64,000 nt of DNA from Thermophilibacter provencensis (GCF_030372065.1 NZ_JAUDEA010000002.1:186001-250000); one strand, 5' to 3'. Counted from the first letter of the stretch, positions 7,937 to 17,426 are shown. Numbers and translations are program-made. The notes: generated by a model from the sequence alone, not told the origin.

Positions 7937-10900
7937 CTACGCGACCGCAACTATCAGGTAGTTGATACGCATCGAGCCGGTTTGTCCGCTCTCGACGCAG
8001 ACGTACCAGTTCTTGGTGTCGCCCCTGTACGTTGTCCCGTACGCGTGCCGCGGCTTGGCGTTGTAGTCGCCGTTGCTTACGAGGATCACGTCGCCGACCT
8101 TGTACTCGCGGCCCACTATCGACGTGTACTGGCTGTTGTTGAAGAGCAGCACGTGCTTGGTGCTGGTCGTATCGACGTTGACGACCTTCGTGCCCTGGTA
8201 GAAGCCGCGTATCTGCGTGCGCTGGCCCACCCCCAGCCACATGGTGCCGCCGACGTTGAGGACGCCCGAGGTTGAGAGCTGGGTGCAGAAGACGGAACCG
8301 CTCACGGTGGTCGACTTGGAGATGCTGAGCCCTTTGTTGGTGGTGTTGTAGCTCAGGTCCACCCCGCCGCCGCATATCCTTATCTTGGAGCTCGAGTTGT
8401 TCCTTCCCAGCTCAATCAGATTCGCCCCGTAGGTCGCGTAGATGGACGTCCCGTTGCGCACCTGCATGCCGGAGGAGTTCAGCAGCACGTTGCCCTGGAG
8501 CGTACCGGAGAAGTTTCCAACGACGAGGCCGGAGCTGTCGAACTTGAGGTAGTTGGTGGCGGTGGTGGCGTCGCTCGCCTCCTCGATGCGGACGTTGCGC
8601 ATCTGGAGGACCTTCGATCCAGACGAGCCGACGTAGGAGGAGAAGCCGTACGACGACGTCTGGGTCGTGAGGGGGCCAGAGAAGAGGGCGCTGAGCGTCA
8701 CCCACCCTCCGCCCGCCGCCTGATACGGGTATATCTTCGCGCTGACCCAGTCTCCGCCGCCCTCGTAGATGTTGAAGAAGTCGGAGGAGGAGAAGGTGCC
8801 GGAGGCCACCCTGAAGTCTGCGGTGAACCTCAGCCGCGCGCCCACTCCCCACGCCCTCCTCGCCGACTGCGAGGAGAAGTCCTTGTGGTTCTCCCCGCCG
8901 GGGAAGGTCCTCTGGTAGACGCCGCCGGTCACGGTCCACCCGGAGAGCGAGCCGGAGCCGGTCGGGGCTCCGTCGATGACGTAGTTAAGGACGTCAGCGT
9001 TAGCCTTGTTGGCCGTGCTGTTGGCCGTGTTCGCGGTCGTCTTCGCCGAATTCGCCGCGCTCAGCGCGCTGTTCGCCGTGCCCCGCACCTGCCCGAGCGT
9101 GACCTCGAAGCCGCTCGCGTCCTGCTCCACCTTGCTCACGCGCCCGTCGAGGCCCGTCACCGTGGAGGAGATGCTGTCTGCGGTCTGCTCCACCTCGGTG
9201 GCCTTGGCCATGGCCCCCTCGGCGGTCTCGACGGCCTCTGAGACGGTGGTGGTCACGCCCTCGAGCGACACCTCGAGCTGCGCGGCCTTGGTGGCGGTGG
9301 CGTCCGCCGTGTCGCGCACCTGCTCGACCTCGGCGGAGATGGAGTCGCTGAACTGGTTGAAGGTGGACTTCTCGGTGAACCTGGTCTCCGCGACCGCCGT
9401 GTCCATCTTCTCCTCGACCTGCGCCTGGATCTGGTTGGCGCGGATGTCGAAGGTGGACTGGACCTCGCCGAGCGCGCCCTGCGTGGCGTAGGTCGCCGCG
9501 ACGTAGGCGCGGATGGCGTTGTCGGCCTGCAGGATGGCGCTCTCGTAGGTGGTCTGCACGTCCGCGAGGTCGAAGACCTTGGTGCCGGAGGGCTGCGTGG
9601 ACTGCTCCACGAAGGGCGTGGAGAAGCCGTCGCCCTCCGCGTAGAGCGACACCGTCACCTTGCCGGTGAGCATCACGTAGACGCCGACGCGGCCCTGGGA
9701 CTCGTAGGCCTGGATGGACACCTTTGAGGTGTCGATGTCGGCGCTCTTCTCGGTCACGACGCCCACGCCCGCCGAGCCCTCGCCCGTGGCGTACGCGCTG
9801 TCCTGGAAGCCGAAGGCGACCGTCACGGCGCCCTGCTCGCTCGCGTCCCAGCCGCCCATCTGCCCGGTGATGCGGCACATGCCCTGGGCGTCCGGGTCGG
9901 TCACGTCGCTGTTGGCGGCCACGAAGGCCACCCACACGGGCTCGTCGCCCACGTCGCGGTGGAGCTTGAGGGAGCGCTGGACCGACGGGGTGAGCAGCGT
10001 CGGCTCCCCTATGACCTCCGAGCCGTCCACGAGCGTGTTGTGGGGGCGGCTGAAGAGGTACTTGTTGTCGATGGGCACGACGTTGGCCGAGCCCCACTCG
10101 CCGCCCACAGGCTCGTCCGGGGAGTCCGAGAGGTAGTAGTCGGTGTCCGCGTCGTTGACAACGTGGTTTATGGTGTCCTCCACGCCCGTCACGACGTCGA
10201 GGGCGTGGTTGATGGAGCCGTTGAGGCCGCGCAGGAAGGCGCTCTGGCGCCCGGTGAGGGTGTCGTAGGTGACGCCGAGGACGTAGGTGGTCTGCGCGGG
10301 GTCCATGAGGTCGAGCGACATCTCCTGCACCGCCAGGTACTCGTCCACGCCCAGCGGCTCGGCGCGCACGCGGACGGCCTGCCCCACGCGCAGGTGGGCC
10401 ATGTCCTCGCGGTAGAGCGCCATGTCCACGGCGCGGCACTCGACCGTCACCTGCGGCCCGGCCATGGTGCGCAGGCGCGCTATCGCGGCCCGCACGAGGT
10501 CGGCGCGCGTCGACACGCCCCCTATCTCCACGCGCTCCTCGCGGTAGCCCCACTCGGACACGGAGGCCGGGTCCATGATGCCGTCGCCGCCGGCCGTGAG
10601 CGACATCCCGGCGTTGGACACGAGCTGGCGCTCGGCGGCCGTGAGCCCCGCGAGCGTCACCTCGTCCTCGCCGCTTCCGGAGTGCGGCACGATGGCCGTG
10701 GCGCGGCCCTCGACGCTGCGCGTGACGCTGATGTCAGTGACGTTCGCCCCGAGGTCGACGAGCTGCGAGGACGCCTCGTGCAGGTCCGACCACACCGAGA
10801 GCGTGCCCGAGGTCGCGTGCGGCTCCCAGTCCACGTACCCGCCGAGGGCGAGCACGTGGTCCTCGAGGGCCGCCGCCACGGTTGGCCACGAGTCGTCCTC

Positions 10901-11344
10901 GAGCGAGAGCGCGCCCTCCCGCAGCAGGTCCGCCTGGTTGGTTCCGACGTCGACGCGGAAGCCCCCGCCCTGCCGGGCGTTGAAGGTCTCCGCGAGCCAC
11001 CGCACGTAGCCCGAGAGCGTGCCCGGGCACTCGGAGCCCGTCTCTCCGTCGGTCGAGTGCGGCGGCACGAGCACGTCGTTGAGCCTGTCGAGGTCGGAGA
11101 CGGCGCTTGCCGCCCACGTGCCGTCGGCGCGCTGCTCCACCTCGGTCACGCGGCCGTGGAAGAGCCGCGTGCCGTCCCAGAGGACCTCGGCGGACTGCCC
11201 CGCCTCGGGCCTCGCCGCCGGCGAGAGCTCCATGTCGAGGTACGCGGCGGCGTTGACGGCCTGCGAGATCGACGCTGAGACGACCACGCTGTCGTCCTCG
11301 AGCGCGTCGAAGGCCAGCGCGCCGCCAAGGTAGACGCGGTACAA
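7937..11344 (-). CDS. Large tail-tip / tail-associated receptor-binding protein
   Basis: 1135 residues. The N-terminal 350 or so resemble siphophage tail-hub/tail-lysin proteins (YRVYLGG..F, FHGRVTEVEQ). The middle holds long coiled-coil runs rich in Ala/Thr/Val (about residues 600-780). The C-terminus is Gly/Ser-rich beta structure, typical of a receptor-binding tip. A TTG start at 11344 is supported by GAGGGGG 7 bases upstream. It follows the distal-tail gene, as in many siphoviruses of Gram-positives. Confidence 0.8.
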   Translation of the reverse strand: MYRVYLGGALAFDALEDDSVVVSASISQAVNAAAYLDMELSPAARPEAGQSAEVLWDGTRLFHGRVTEVEQRADGTWAASAVSDLDRLNDVLVPPHSTDGETGSECPGTLSGYVRWLAETFNARQGGGFRVDVGTNQADLLREGALSLEDDSWPTVAAALEDHVLALGGYVDWEPHATSGTLSVWSDLHEASSQLVDLGANVTDISVTRSVEGRATAIVPHSGSGEDEVTLAGLTAAERQLVSNAGMSLTAGGDGIMDPASVSEWGYREERVEIGGVSTRADLVRAAIARLRTMAGPQVTVECRAVDMALYREDMAHLRVGQAVRVRAEPLGVDEYLAVQEMSLDLMDPAQTTYVLGVTYDTLTGRQSAFLRGLNGSINHALDVVTGVEDTINHVVNDADTDYYLSDSPDEPVGGEWGSANVVPIDNKYLFSRPHNTLVDGSEVIGEPTLLTPSVQRSLKLHRDVGDEPVWVAFVAANSDVTDPDAQGMCRITGQMGGWDASEQGAVTVAFGFQDSAYATGEGSAGVGVVTEKSADIDTSKVSIQAYESQGRVGVYVMLTGKVTVSLYAEGDGFSTPFVEQSTQPSGTKVFDLADVQTTYESAILQADNAIRAYVAATYATQGALGEVQSTFDIRANQIQAQVEEKMDTAVAETRFTEKSTFNQFSDSISAEVEQVRDTADATATKAAQLEVSLEGVTTTVSEAVETAEGAMAKATEVEQTADSISSTVTGLDGRVSKVEQDASGFEVTLGQVRGTANSALSAANSAKTTANTANSTANKANADVLNYVIDGAPTGSGSLSGWTVTGGVYQRTFPGGENHKDFSSQSARRAWGVGARLRFTADFRVASGTFSSSDFFNIYEGGGDWVSAKIYPYQAAGGGWVTLSALFSGPLTTQTSSYGFSSYVGSSGSKVLQMRNVRIEEASDATTATNYLKFDSSGLVVGNFSGTLQGNVLLNSSGMQVRNGTSIYATYGANLIELGRNNSSSKIRICGGGVDLSYNTTNKGLSISKSTTVSGSVFCTQLSTSGVLNVGGTMWLGVGQRTQIRGFYQGTKVVNVDTTSTKHVLLFNNSQYTSIVGREYKVGDVILVSNGDYNAKPRHAYGTTYRGDTKNWYVCVESGQTGSMRINYLIVAVA

Positions 11345-11364
11345 TCCCGCACCCCCTCACTTGT

Positions 11365-12141
11365 CTACAGGTAGCTTTCCTCCCACTGGAGGGTCACGGA
11401 GACGTTGCCCGGGGCGCCCTCTGAGGGGTCCGGGTCGTCGCCCACGACGACCTTGGCCCACTCGATGCCCGCGAGGTCGTCCCACGTGACCGACGCGACG
11501 TCGGCCCACGTCGCCGTCCTCCAGCGGTAGGTGCAGAGCCAGAGCCGGTTCGCGCCCTGGCTGAAGGTGACGTCGGCGAGCCGGTAGGTCTGGCCAGCGG
11601 GCACCACGTACTCGGCCCCCCGCCAGCCCACCGTCACCGGCCACGTGCAGCTGATGAGGGGGTGGACGGGGCGGCGGCCGGACTGGCACTCGACCGTGAC
11701 GCCGCCCGCCGCGCTCAGGGTCTCGGTGTGGAGCTCCCTGAGCTTCCAGGGCTCGGCGGTGATCTCGACGGATATGCGGCACGATCGGGGCGCGATGAAG
11801 GTCACCCCCGTGACGCTCGCGCGCCCGTGGTAGGTGAAGCCGGGGTCCCACGACAGCTCGAAGTCGGACTCTGCCCCGTGGAGCAGGTTGGTGACGTCGT
11901 TTGCCACCTCCTGCCACGTCCGCTCCCCGCGCCCGTCGTAGCGCAGCGCGAAGGACACCGTGCGCAGCTCGTAGGACGCGTGGCCCGTGAGCGCGTCCGT
12001 GAGGTCGAGGTCCACGCCGCCCGGGATTCTCACGATGGAGAGCTTGGGCGAGGGCGGCGGGCAGCTGATGCTGCCGTACTCAACGATGAGGCCGTACTCC
12101 CCGCACAGGGGCGTGTCGCCCCACGTGACGTCGTGGGTCAT
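11365..12141 (-). CDS. Distal tail protein (Dit-like)
   Basis: 258 residues, matching the size of Dit proteins that form the hexameric hub joining tail tube to tip. The N-terminal domain has the phage_tail-like pattern (YGLIVEYGSI, LRTVSFALRYDGRGERTWQEV). The fold is mostly beta with a C-terminal half typical of Dit. The start overlaps the tape-measure stop by 4 bases (ATGA). The order tape measure, Dit, tail tip is canonical. Confidence 0.8.
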   Translation of the reverse strand: MTHDVTWGDTPLCGEYGLIVEYGSISCPPPSPKLSIVRIPGGVDLDLTDALTGHASYELRTVSFALRYDGRGERTWQEVANDVTNLLHGAESDFELSWDPGFTYHGRASVTGVTFIAPRSCRISVEITAEPWKLRELHTETLSAAGGVTVECQSGRRPVHPLISCTWPVTVGWRGAEYVVPAGQTYRLADVTFSQGANRLWLCTYRWRTATWADVASVTWDDLAGIEWAKVVVGDDPDPSEGAPGNVSVTLQWEESYL

Positions 12142-14468
12142 GACAGCGACCCCCTCCTCTGCATCCTGCCGAGCGTACGGTTGACCTGCGGCGATATGCC
12201 GCCCACGAGCTTGCCGGTGTCGAGGTAGACGCCCATCTGCGCGATGTCCGCGCGAAGGGCCGCGATGGCCGCGACCACGGCCGACTGGTCCGCGCGCCCG
12301 GCGCCGCCGCCGAGGTAGCCCGCGACCTGCTTCGCCACGACGTCAGCGAAGGGCGCGCTGTACTTGCGGTTGGTGAGCGGGACGACGTAGTTTGAGCCGC
12401 CGTAGTCGAAGACGGCCTCTGCCCCGGCCTCGCCCACGAGGCGCGTTCCTCCGTCAAGGAGCGTCGGGCCTGTGGCAATGAAGCCCTTGGTGCTCGCGCC
12501 CGGGATGATGCCACCCTCGGCCTGCGTTATCTGGCCCACGGTCGCGCCTTGCACGGCCACTCGCGTCACCTTCGCCGGGAAGTTCGTTCGCGCCCACTTG
12601 CCCATTGCCGAGTCGATGGACGAGGTGTCCACGGTGATGCCGGTCTGCTGCCACTTGAGCGACGAGCCGTTCCACACGTAGATGCGGCCCTGCGCGTCGA
12701 TGAGCTGCTGGTCGTTGACCGCCGCGTTTCCGTTCTTGTCTACGAGCTCGGAGCCGTTCCAGGTGTAGACGTTGCCCTGGGCGTCCACGAGCTCGGCGTC
12801 GTTGACGTCGACGGAGCCGTCCTTGTCGATTAGCGGCACATCGTTGTAGTTCTCGATGGCCCAGACCATCGTCTGGACGCTGCCGTTGAAGGTGGTCGCG
12901 AGCGCCCGGATGTGGCCCGAGCCGATGGCGTCCATCTCCTCCATGCCCACGCCCACCTCGGAGAGCTTGAGCTTGAGGTAGTCCACGTTCACGCCCATGT
13001 CGTCGAGCGCGCCTGAGAGGCTGCTCTCCAGCCCGAACCACGAGTCGAGCTCGCCGTAGGCGGACTGCTGGTTTATGAAGCCGTCCAGGGCGTCCGCCGC
13101 GCCGCCGACCGCGTCCGCGACGCCGCCGAAGAAGCCGGTCACGGCCTCCCCGGCGGGCGCGAGGAGGTCCTGCCACTTGCGCATGGCGGTCTCCCACCTG
13201 CTGCCGAGGTCGTTGCTCACCTGGTCGGTCATATCCTTGGACGCGCCCGCGACGTCATCGAAGGTGTCCTCGACGCCAGCGAAGCTCTCGATCATGGACA
13301 TGGCGTTGTCCTCGCCGAGCGAGGACCACAGCCCGGACGCTATCTGGGCCTTCTCGTAGCCGCTCGGCATCTCGGCGAGCTCGCCCACGACCGCGTTCAG
13401 GACGTCCTGCGCGTCGGCGCCACCGGACTTGAAGGCCTCGAAGGTGTCCTGCGTGCCCTCGGAGAAGCTCCCGATGGCCTCCTCCATGCGGCCGTCCGTG
13501 AGGCTGGTCAGGAACTCGTTGAGGAAGTCACCCGCCTTGTCGAGGCTGTACGCGCCGTTGTCGACGCCCGCCTCGAGCAGCGAGAAGTACTCGGACGCCT
13601 CGATGCCGGCGTCCGCCCAGCGGCCCGCGTACTCGGAGAGGTTGTCGCCGAGCTCGTCGGTGTAGTCCAGGCCGCGCTGCGTGCCCGCGACCATGAGGTC
13701 CATGGCCTCCTCGGCCGACAGCCCGAACCGCTCCATGAGCACGCGCGCGCCGCGCAGGGTCTCCGAGAGGTCGCTGCCGTAGGTCTGCTCGAGCGCGAGC
13801 GCGCCCTCCACAGCGGCCGACATGTCCTCCTCGGATATGTCGCCCAGAATCTCCCGGGCCGTTATGAGGGCGTCGGAGAGGTCGGTCATGGACTCGCCCC
13901 ACCCGTCCCTGTAGAGGGTGCGCCCCGCCTCCGTGAGGGCCTCGGCCTCCTCGCCCACGCCGCCCACGGCGGCGGTGATGCGCGCCTCGGCGACCTCGAA
14001 GTCCGCAGCCGTGTCTATGGCCACGCCACCGATTGCGGCGACTGCGGCGCCCGCGATGGGAGCGGCCTTCGCGATGGCGCCGAGCGCCCCCGAGCCGGTC
14101 TCGCCGAGCGCGCTGAGGGCGCCGCCCGAGCCGGAGGCGTCGGCCACGACGTCGCCCAGCGCGTCCGTGACGGACGACGCGTCAAAGGAGCCGGAGAGGG
14201 CGTCCGTGAGCGCGCCGCCGAGCGCGGAGCCCAGCCTGCCGCCTCGTGACTTGACGTCCGCCTTCTCGATGCCCCTTTCGATGCCCCCGGACGCGTCCTT
14301 GCCCGCCTTGTCGCCGATTGACTCGCCGAGCTTGGTGCCCATCTTCTTGCCCGCGCCGGTGACGTCCACCTTCGCGAGGTCGGCCTCGATGGCCTTCTGG
14401 GCCCCGTCGAGCGACGGGATGAGCGTGACGTAGGCGTTGGCGAGCTCGGTTCCCTTGCCCCTTGCCAT
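12138..14468 (-). CDS. Tape measure protein
   Basis: 776 residues. It fixes tail length and is injected with DNA. Features are a charged, helical N-terminus (MARGKGTELANAYVTLIPSL), a TP901-type tape-measure core (LGDVVADASGSGGALSAL...AVAAIGGVAIDTA), Gly/Ala-rich helices, and C-terminal segments for hub contact. At roughly 0.15 nm per residue the tail would be somewhat over 100 nm long. It sits immediately downstream of the frameshifted tail chaperone gene. Confidence 0.9.
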   Translation of the reverse strand: MARGKGTELANAYVTLIPSLDGAQKAIEADLAKVDVTGAGKKMGTKLGESIGDKAGKDASGGIERGIEKADVKSRGGRLGSALGGALTDALSGSFDASSVTDALGDVVADASGSGGALSALGETGSGALGAIAKAAPIAGAAVAAIGGVAIDTAADFEVAEARITAAVGGVGEEAEALTEAGRTLYRDGWGESMTDLSDALITAREILGDISEEDMSAAVEGALALEQTYGSDLSETLRGARVLMERFGLSAEEAMDLMVAGTQRGLDYTDELGDNLSEYAGRWADAGIEASEYFSLLEAGVDNGAYSLDKAGDFLNEFLTSLTDGRMEEAIGSFSEGTQDTFEAFKSGGADAQDVLNAVVGELAEMPSGYEKAQIASGLWSSLGEDNAMSMIESFAGVEDTFDDVAGASKDMTDQVSNDLGSRWETAMRKWQDLLAPAGEAVTGFFGGVADAVGGAADALDGFINQQSAYGELDSWFGLESSLSGALDDMGVNVDYLKLKLSEVGVGMEEMDAIGSGHIRALATTFNGSVQTMVWAIENYNDVPLIDKDGSVDVNDAELVDAQGNVYTWNGSELVDKNGNAAVNDQQLIDAQGRIYVWNGSSLKWQQTGITVDTSSIDSAMGKWARTNFPAKVTRVAVQGATVGQITQAEGGIIPGASTKGFIATGPTLLDGGTRLVGEAGAEAVFDYGGSNYVVPLTNRKYSAPFADVVAKQVAGYLGGGAGRADQSAVVAAIAALRADIAQMGVYLDTGKLVGGISPQVNRTLGRMQRRGSLS

Positions 14469-14471
14469 TCG

Positions 14472-15160
14472 CTACCTCCTGTCCTCGGGGATGCCGAGCG
14501 CGTCGGCGATGCGGTCCATGTCGGCCCGCGTGTACACGTCCTCGCGCGCGGCGTCGGCCCTCTCGGCCCGCTCGCGCGGCGAGAGCACGCGCCTGAGGGG
14601 AGGCGCGTCGGGATTGTCGTGGTCGATGCGCTGCCACCACGCGATGTAGGTGCTGTCGGCTATCTGGGCGAGCAGGCGCTCCGCCTCGCTCCAGCCGTCG
14701 CCCTCCTCGCGCCTGAGAGCGCTCTCCGAGGGGAGGTGGGCCACCATCGCGGCCATGTCGCGCCACGACACGCCCTTGCCGCCCTCGTCCAGGGAGGCGC
14801 CGTAGAAGCGCATGAGGTCGGCGCGGACGGCCCCCTCGTGGAGGGAGATCGCCGCGCCGAGCCCTAGGAGTTTTTTGCCTCCGCCACCCCGGCGACGACG
14901 CGGGACATGAAGCTCGCCACGACGTCGCGCGGCAGCCTCCCGCCGTTCGCGTCGCGCAGCTCGCCCATCACGCGGTCGTACCCGTCGCCGAGCAGGATGT
15001 GGTTGCGCCTGAAGTAGGCGCGGTTCCTCTCCTCCACGCCCGCGCCCGGGTCGCTCGAGACGCAGGCGCACTCGATGAGCTCGTAGTCGTCCGCCGGGTC
15101 GACGGCGACCTCGACCTCGATGCCGTCGACCTCGACGGCGCGCCCCTTGGCCCCGGCCAT
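14472..15160 (-). CDS. Tail assembly chaperone GT product made by -1 frameshift
   Basis: Siphoviruses make two tail chaperones, G and a longer GT, from one start by ribosomal frameshifting. Here translation from ATG 15160 reaches the slippery A AAA AAC at 14870-14876. After a -1 slip it continues as LLGLGAAISLHEGAVRADLM to a stop at 14472, giving about 229 residues. The T part has conserved-looking content (WRDMAAMVAHLPSES, YIAWWQRID). It lies between the major tail protein and the tape measure, the standard place. Confidence 0.85.
14864..15160 (-). CDS. Tail assembly chaperone G (unshifted product)
   Basis: 98 residues from MAGAKGRAVEVDGIEVEV to a stop just beyond the slippery sequence. It is acidic and helical, with NHILLGDGYDRVMGEL. 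Its ATG shares one base with the stop of the major tail gene (TGATG). G and GT together would chaperone tape-measure folding during tail assembly. Confidence 0.85.
   Translation of the reverse strand: MAGAKGRAVEVDGIEVEVAVDPADDYELIECACVSSDPGAGVEERNRAYFRRNHILLGDGYDRVMGELRDANGGRLPRDVVASFMSRVVAGVAEAKNS
14870..14876 (-). other. Programmed -1 ribosomal frameshift slippery site
   Basis: On the minus strand the heptamer is A AAA AAC, read in frame as GCA AAA AAC. The zero frame terminates two codons later (TCC TAG). The -1 frame is open for another 132 codons. This is the classic X XXY YYZ form used by many tailed phages at this gene. Confidence 0.85.
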
Positions 15161-15735
15161 CACGCCTCCTCGGTCTCGGTGGAGTCGATGTAGTCGGTGA
15201 TGTAGTCCCCGGTCGTCTTCCCCTTCATGATCGACCACGTGAGCGGCTTGCCCACGAGCGAGCTGTAGACGATGCTCTCGGAGCCGAGCTGGTTGGGCGA
15301 GCACTGCTCGATTACCTTGCGGTCCTTGCGGCCGTCCTTGAGCAGGATCTCGATGACGGCGGAAAGGGTCTCGTTGTTGGGGCCCTTGTCGTGGACGGTG
15401 AGCAGGCCGTCGGCGTCGGTGACGTTGCCGGAGCCGTAGACCACCTTCATCGACGCGGCCTTGATCTCGCGGAAGGTCGTGGTCATGGTCTTGGTGGGCG
15501 CGGCGGAGTCGGACGCGATGGTGTCGCCGTTGGCGTCCTGGGCCGTGTTGGTGGTGACGGAGTTGTCGAACACGAAGCCGTCGTCACCCATGAAGCCCAT
15601 GTTGACGAATGCCTCGTTGAGCGCGGTGGTGTTATCGGTCGGCAGCGGCGTGCCGTAGGGCGCGACGAAGAAGTAGCCGCCGCTCTTGAACTTGCCGTAG
15701 CTGACGTTTGCGGTGTTGTTTGCGTTTTCGGGCAT
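15160..15735 (-). CDS. Major tail protein
   Basis: 191 residues, forming the tail tube. It has the typical phage tail-tube features: small beta-rich protein, SGGYFFVAPYGTPLPTD near the N-terminus, a predicted variable loop, and a Ser/Thr-rich exposed region. The gene lies between the tail terminator and the G/GT chaperones, which is the expected order. GAGGGG precedes the ATG. Confidence 0.85.
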   Translation of the reverse strand: MPENANNTANVSYGKFKSGGYFFVAPYGTPLPTDNTTALNEAFVNMGFMGDDGFVFDNSVTTNTAQDANGDTIASDSAAPTKTMTTTFREIKAASMKVVYGSGNVTDADGLLTVHDKGPNNETLSAVIEILLKDGRKDRKVIEQCSPNQLGSESIVYSSLVGKPLTWSIMKGKTTGDYITDYIDSTETEEA

Positions 15736-15747
15736 GGTTGCCCCTCC

Positions 15748-16098
15748 TTATCCGTTGCAGTAGCAGGTGCAGACCACGTGGTAGCGGGGCGTCCCGCTCT
15801 CCAAGTCGCGGTCGCGGAAGGTGGATGTGACGTCTGAGCCGGACACGTTGTCAGCGCTCGCGGGAAGCTCCCCCATCGCGTCCTCGACGCGAAGGGCGAG
15901 GTCAGCGGCCTTGCTGCGCGTCTCGGCCCAGCACTGGATGTCGAGCATCGGCTCGAAGGTGCCCCCCTCGCCGCGCGGCCCGCCCGTGCGCTCGACCACC
16001 ACGAAGGCGGCGGGGCGCTTGCGCGGCACGTCCGGGTAGGCCGTGGCTCCCAAGCCCGCGTGGTTCAGGTGGTCGATGACGACCTCCTCAATGTCCAT
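15748..16098 (-). CDS. Tail terminator-like protein
   Basis: 116 residues starting MDIEEVVIDHLNHAG. The pattern of an N-terminal helix followed by VPRKRPAAFVVVERTGG and a C-terminal beta strand (PRYHVVCTCYC) matches small tail-terminator/neck proteins of HK97-type phages. These cap the tube and join it to the head. Assigned from size, sequence pattern and position before the major tail protein. Confidence 0.65.
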   Translation of the reverse strand: MDIEEVVIDHLNHAGLGATAYPDVPRKRPAAFVVVERTGGPRGEGGTFEPMLDIQCWAETRSKAADLALRVEDAMGELPASADNVSGSDVTSTFRDRDLESGTPRYHVVCTCYCNG

Positions 16099-16101
16099 GT
16101 G

Positions 16102-16395
16102 CTACCTCCCGGCATCGATGGCGTTCAGAAGCGTGTCGTTCTGGTTCTGGGAGCGCTTGGCGTGCTCGGTGTTGGTCGCTATGAGCCGACCCTTGGCGCC
16201 GAACTTCTTGCCGGTGTACTCGATGACCTCGAAGTGGTCCTCTCTCGGAGGGTCGCCCCAGTCACCGGACAGCTGGCTGTCCGCGTACGCGGCGATGGCC
16301 TCCGCCCTGCGCTGAATGTCGGCCTGGACGTCCTTGGAGTTGAGCAGCGCGCGGTAGCCGCGCATGTTCGGAACCACGCGGATTCCCCTAGCCAT
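16102..16395 (-). CDS. HK97 gp10-like head-tail joining protein
   Basis: 97 residues from ATG 16395 (MARGIRVVPNMRGYRALLNS). The helical QADIQRRAEAIAAYADSQL and the C-terminal beta (HFEVIEYTGKKFGAKGRLIA) resemble the HK97 gp10/neck family. It overlaps the upstream connector by 8 bases. Function inferred from connector-region position. Confidence 0.65.
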   Translation of the reverse strand: MARGIRVVPNMRGYRALLNSKDVQADIQRRAEAIAAYADSQLSGDWGDPPREDHFEVIEYTGKKFGAKGRLIATNTEHAKRSQNQNDTLLNAIDAGR

Positions 16396-16747
16396 CGACG
16401 CGCTCCACCTCCGCCGTGTAGTTCCAAGCTCCCGGCACGTTCTCGGGCGTGTAGGGCTGCGGGTCGCCGATGACGGCGCACTCGATGCCGCGCACGGTGA
16501 CGCGACAGCCACGCAGCGGCGCGGTGAAGGACTTCGGGAAACCGAGCGTGAAGGCCACGCGCGTGCCGTCCGGCCGCGTGCCGTCGAGCACGTCGGAGGT
16601 CGCACCTGGGGTCACGACCACGTTCTGCACGGTGGCCTCGCCCCACGTCACGACCTCCTCCATGTGCTCGTCGTAGCCGATGGTCGGCGTGCGCACGGTG
16701 ACGGTCTCGCCCGCTATCAGGCCGAGGTCGGGGAGCGGCGCGATCAT
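16388..16747 (-). CDS. Head closure / connector protein
   Basis: 119 residues, beta-rich, with GETVTVRTPTIGYDEHMEEV and a terminal VPGAWNYTAEVERVDG. Size and place fit the SPP1 gp16/HK97 stopper group that seals the filled head before tail joining. It overlaps the upstream adaptor gene by 4 bases (ATGA). Confidence 0.6.
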   Translation of the reverse strand: MIAPLPDLGLIAGETVTVRTPTIGYDEHMEEVVTWGEATVQNVVVTPGATSDVLDGTRPDGTRVAFTLGFPKSFTAPLRGCRVTVRGIECAVIGDPQPYTPENVPGAWNYTAEVERVDG

Positions 16748-17115
16748 CGGGCATCACACCCGTATGGGTCGGTCTGCCCGATGCGCCCTCCGCCGAGCCC
16801 CAGCACGCGCCTCTCGTTGCGCGTGAGGTACAGGTCGCCGCCGGGGTTGTAGACAGACACGCTCGCCGTGTAGCCGCCCGCGCCCTGCGAGACGTTGGAC
16901 AGCCCCGCGTAGGCCCCGCTCATCATCGAGCGGTGCACCATCGCGCAGGTGACCGTCTCAAGCACGCCCTGCCACGTCTCGTCCTCGCGCATGGCGAAGC
17001 CGGGCTGGCTCGCGATGATGTTGGTGGCGTCCTGAAGCAGCGCGGAGACGCGCGCCTCGTCCTCGACCTCGCCGTAGCGGGTCTCGTAGTCCTCGACGGT
17101 CGCGAAGGGCGTCAT
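16744..17115 (-). CDS. Head-tail adaptor (gp6/gp15-like connector)
   Basis: 123 residues from ATG 17115 (MTPFATVEDYETRYGEVEDE). The opening, with a tyrosine motif and a helix bundle (ARVSALLQDATNIIASQPGF), is typical of phage gp6-like adaptor proteins docking on the portal ring. An AGGAGGTGGT lies upstream. Longer in-frame extensions are not supported by a ribosome-binding site. Confidence 0.65.
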   Translation of the reverse strand: MTPFATVEDYETRYGEVEDEARVSALLQDATNIIASQPGFAMREDETWQGVLETVTCAMVHRSMMSGAYAGLSNVSQGAGGYTASVSVYNPGGDLYLTRNERRVLGLGGGRIGQTDPYGCDAR

Positions 17116-17126
17116 CCGACCACCTC

Positions 17127-17426
17127 CTAGCCGATGGCTTTGAGAAGCTGTGCCTTGTTGCCCCTCTTGGGGAGCGCCACGCCATTGGCCTTGGCCCACG
17201 CGCGAATCTCCGCGATGGTGGACTCGGCGGTGGGCTTGGGTGCGTCAGCGTCGGCGTCCTCGTGGACGGGCTCGGGCTCGGGAAGCTCCTCGTCCGGCTC
17301 GTCGGCCACCTCGACGGGCGGCTCGAAGTCCTCCATAAGCACGTATCCGCGCGCAAGGCGCGCCGCCACGTTCTGCGGCGCCACCTCGTAGACGGTGCCC
17401 GTGTAGGGCATCCTCATGCGCGGCAT
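17127..17426 (-). CDS. Small capsid-region protein with C-terminal SAP/HeH-like helix pair
   Basis: 99 residues. The N-terminus (MRMPYTGTVYEVAPQNVAARL) resembles short phage proteins found next to major capsid genes. An acidic Pro-Glu-rich linker (about residues 38-65) follows. The C-terminus (ESTIAEIRAWAKANGVALPK and RGNKAQLLKAI) looks like a SAP/HeH nucleic-acid-binding motif. It may decorate the head or bind DNA; the function is uncertain. Confidence 0.6.
   Translation of the reverse strand: MPRMRMPYTGTVYEVAPQNVAARLARGYVLMEDFEPPVEVADEPDEELPEPEPVHEDADADAPKPTAESTIAEIRAWAKANGVALPKRGNKAQLLKAIG

Noticed and set aside
15070-15304. Longer N-termini for the tail chaperone (two alternative upstream extensions)
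   Set aside because: Both would run into the major tail gene. The ATG at 15160 couples to its stop and gives a normal-sized G protein, and the -1 shift explains the second frame.
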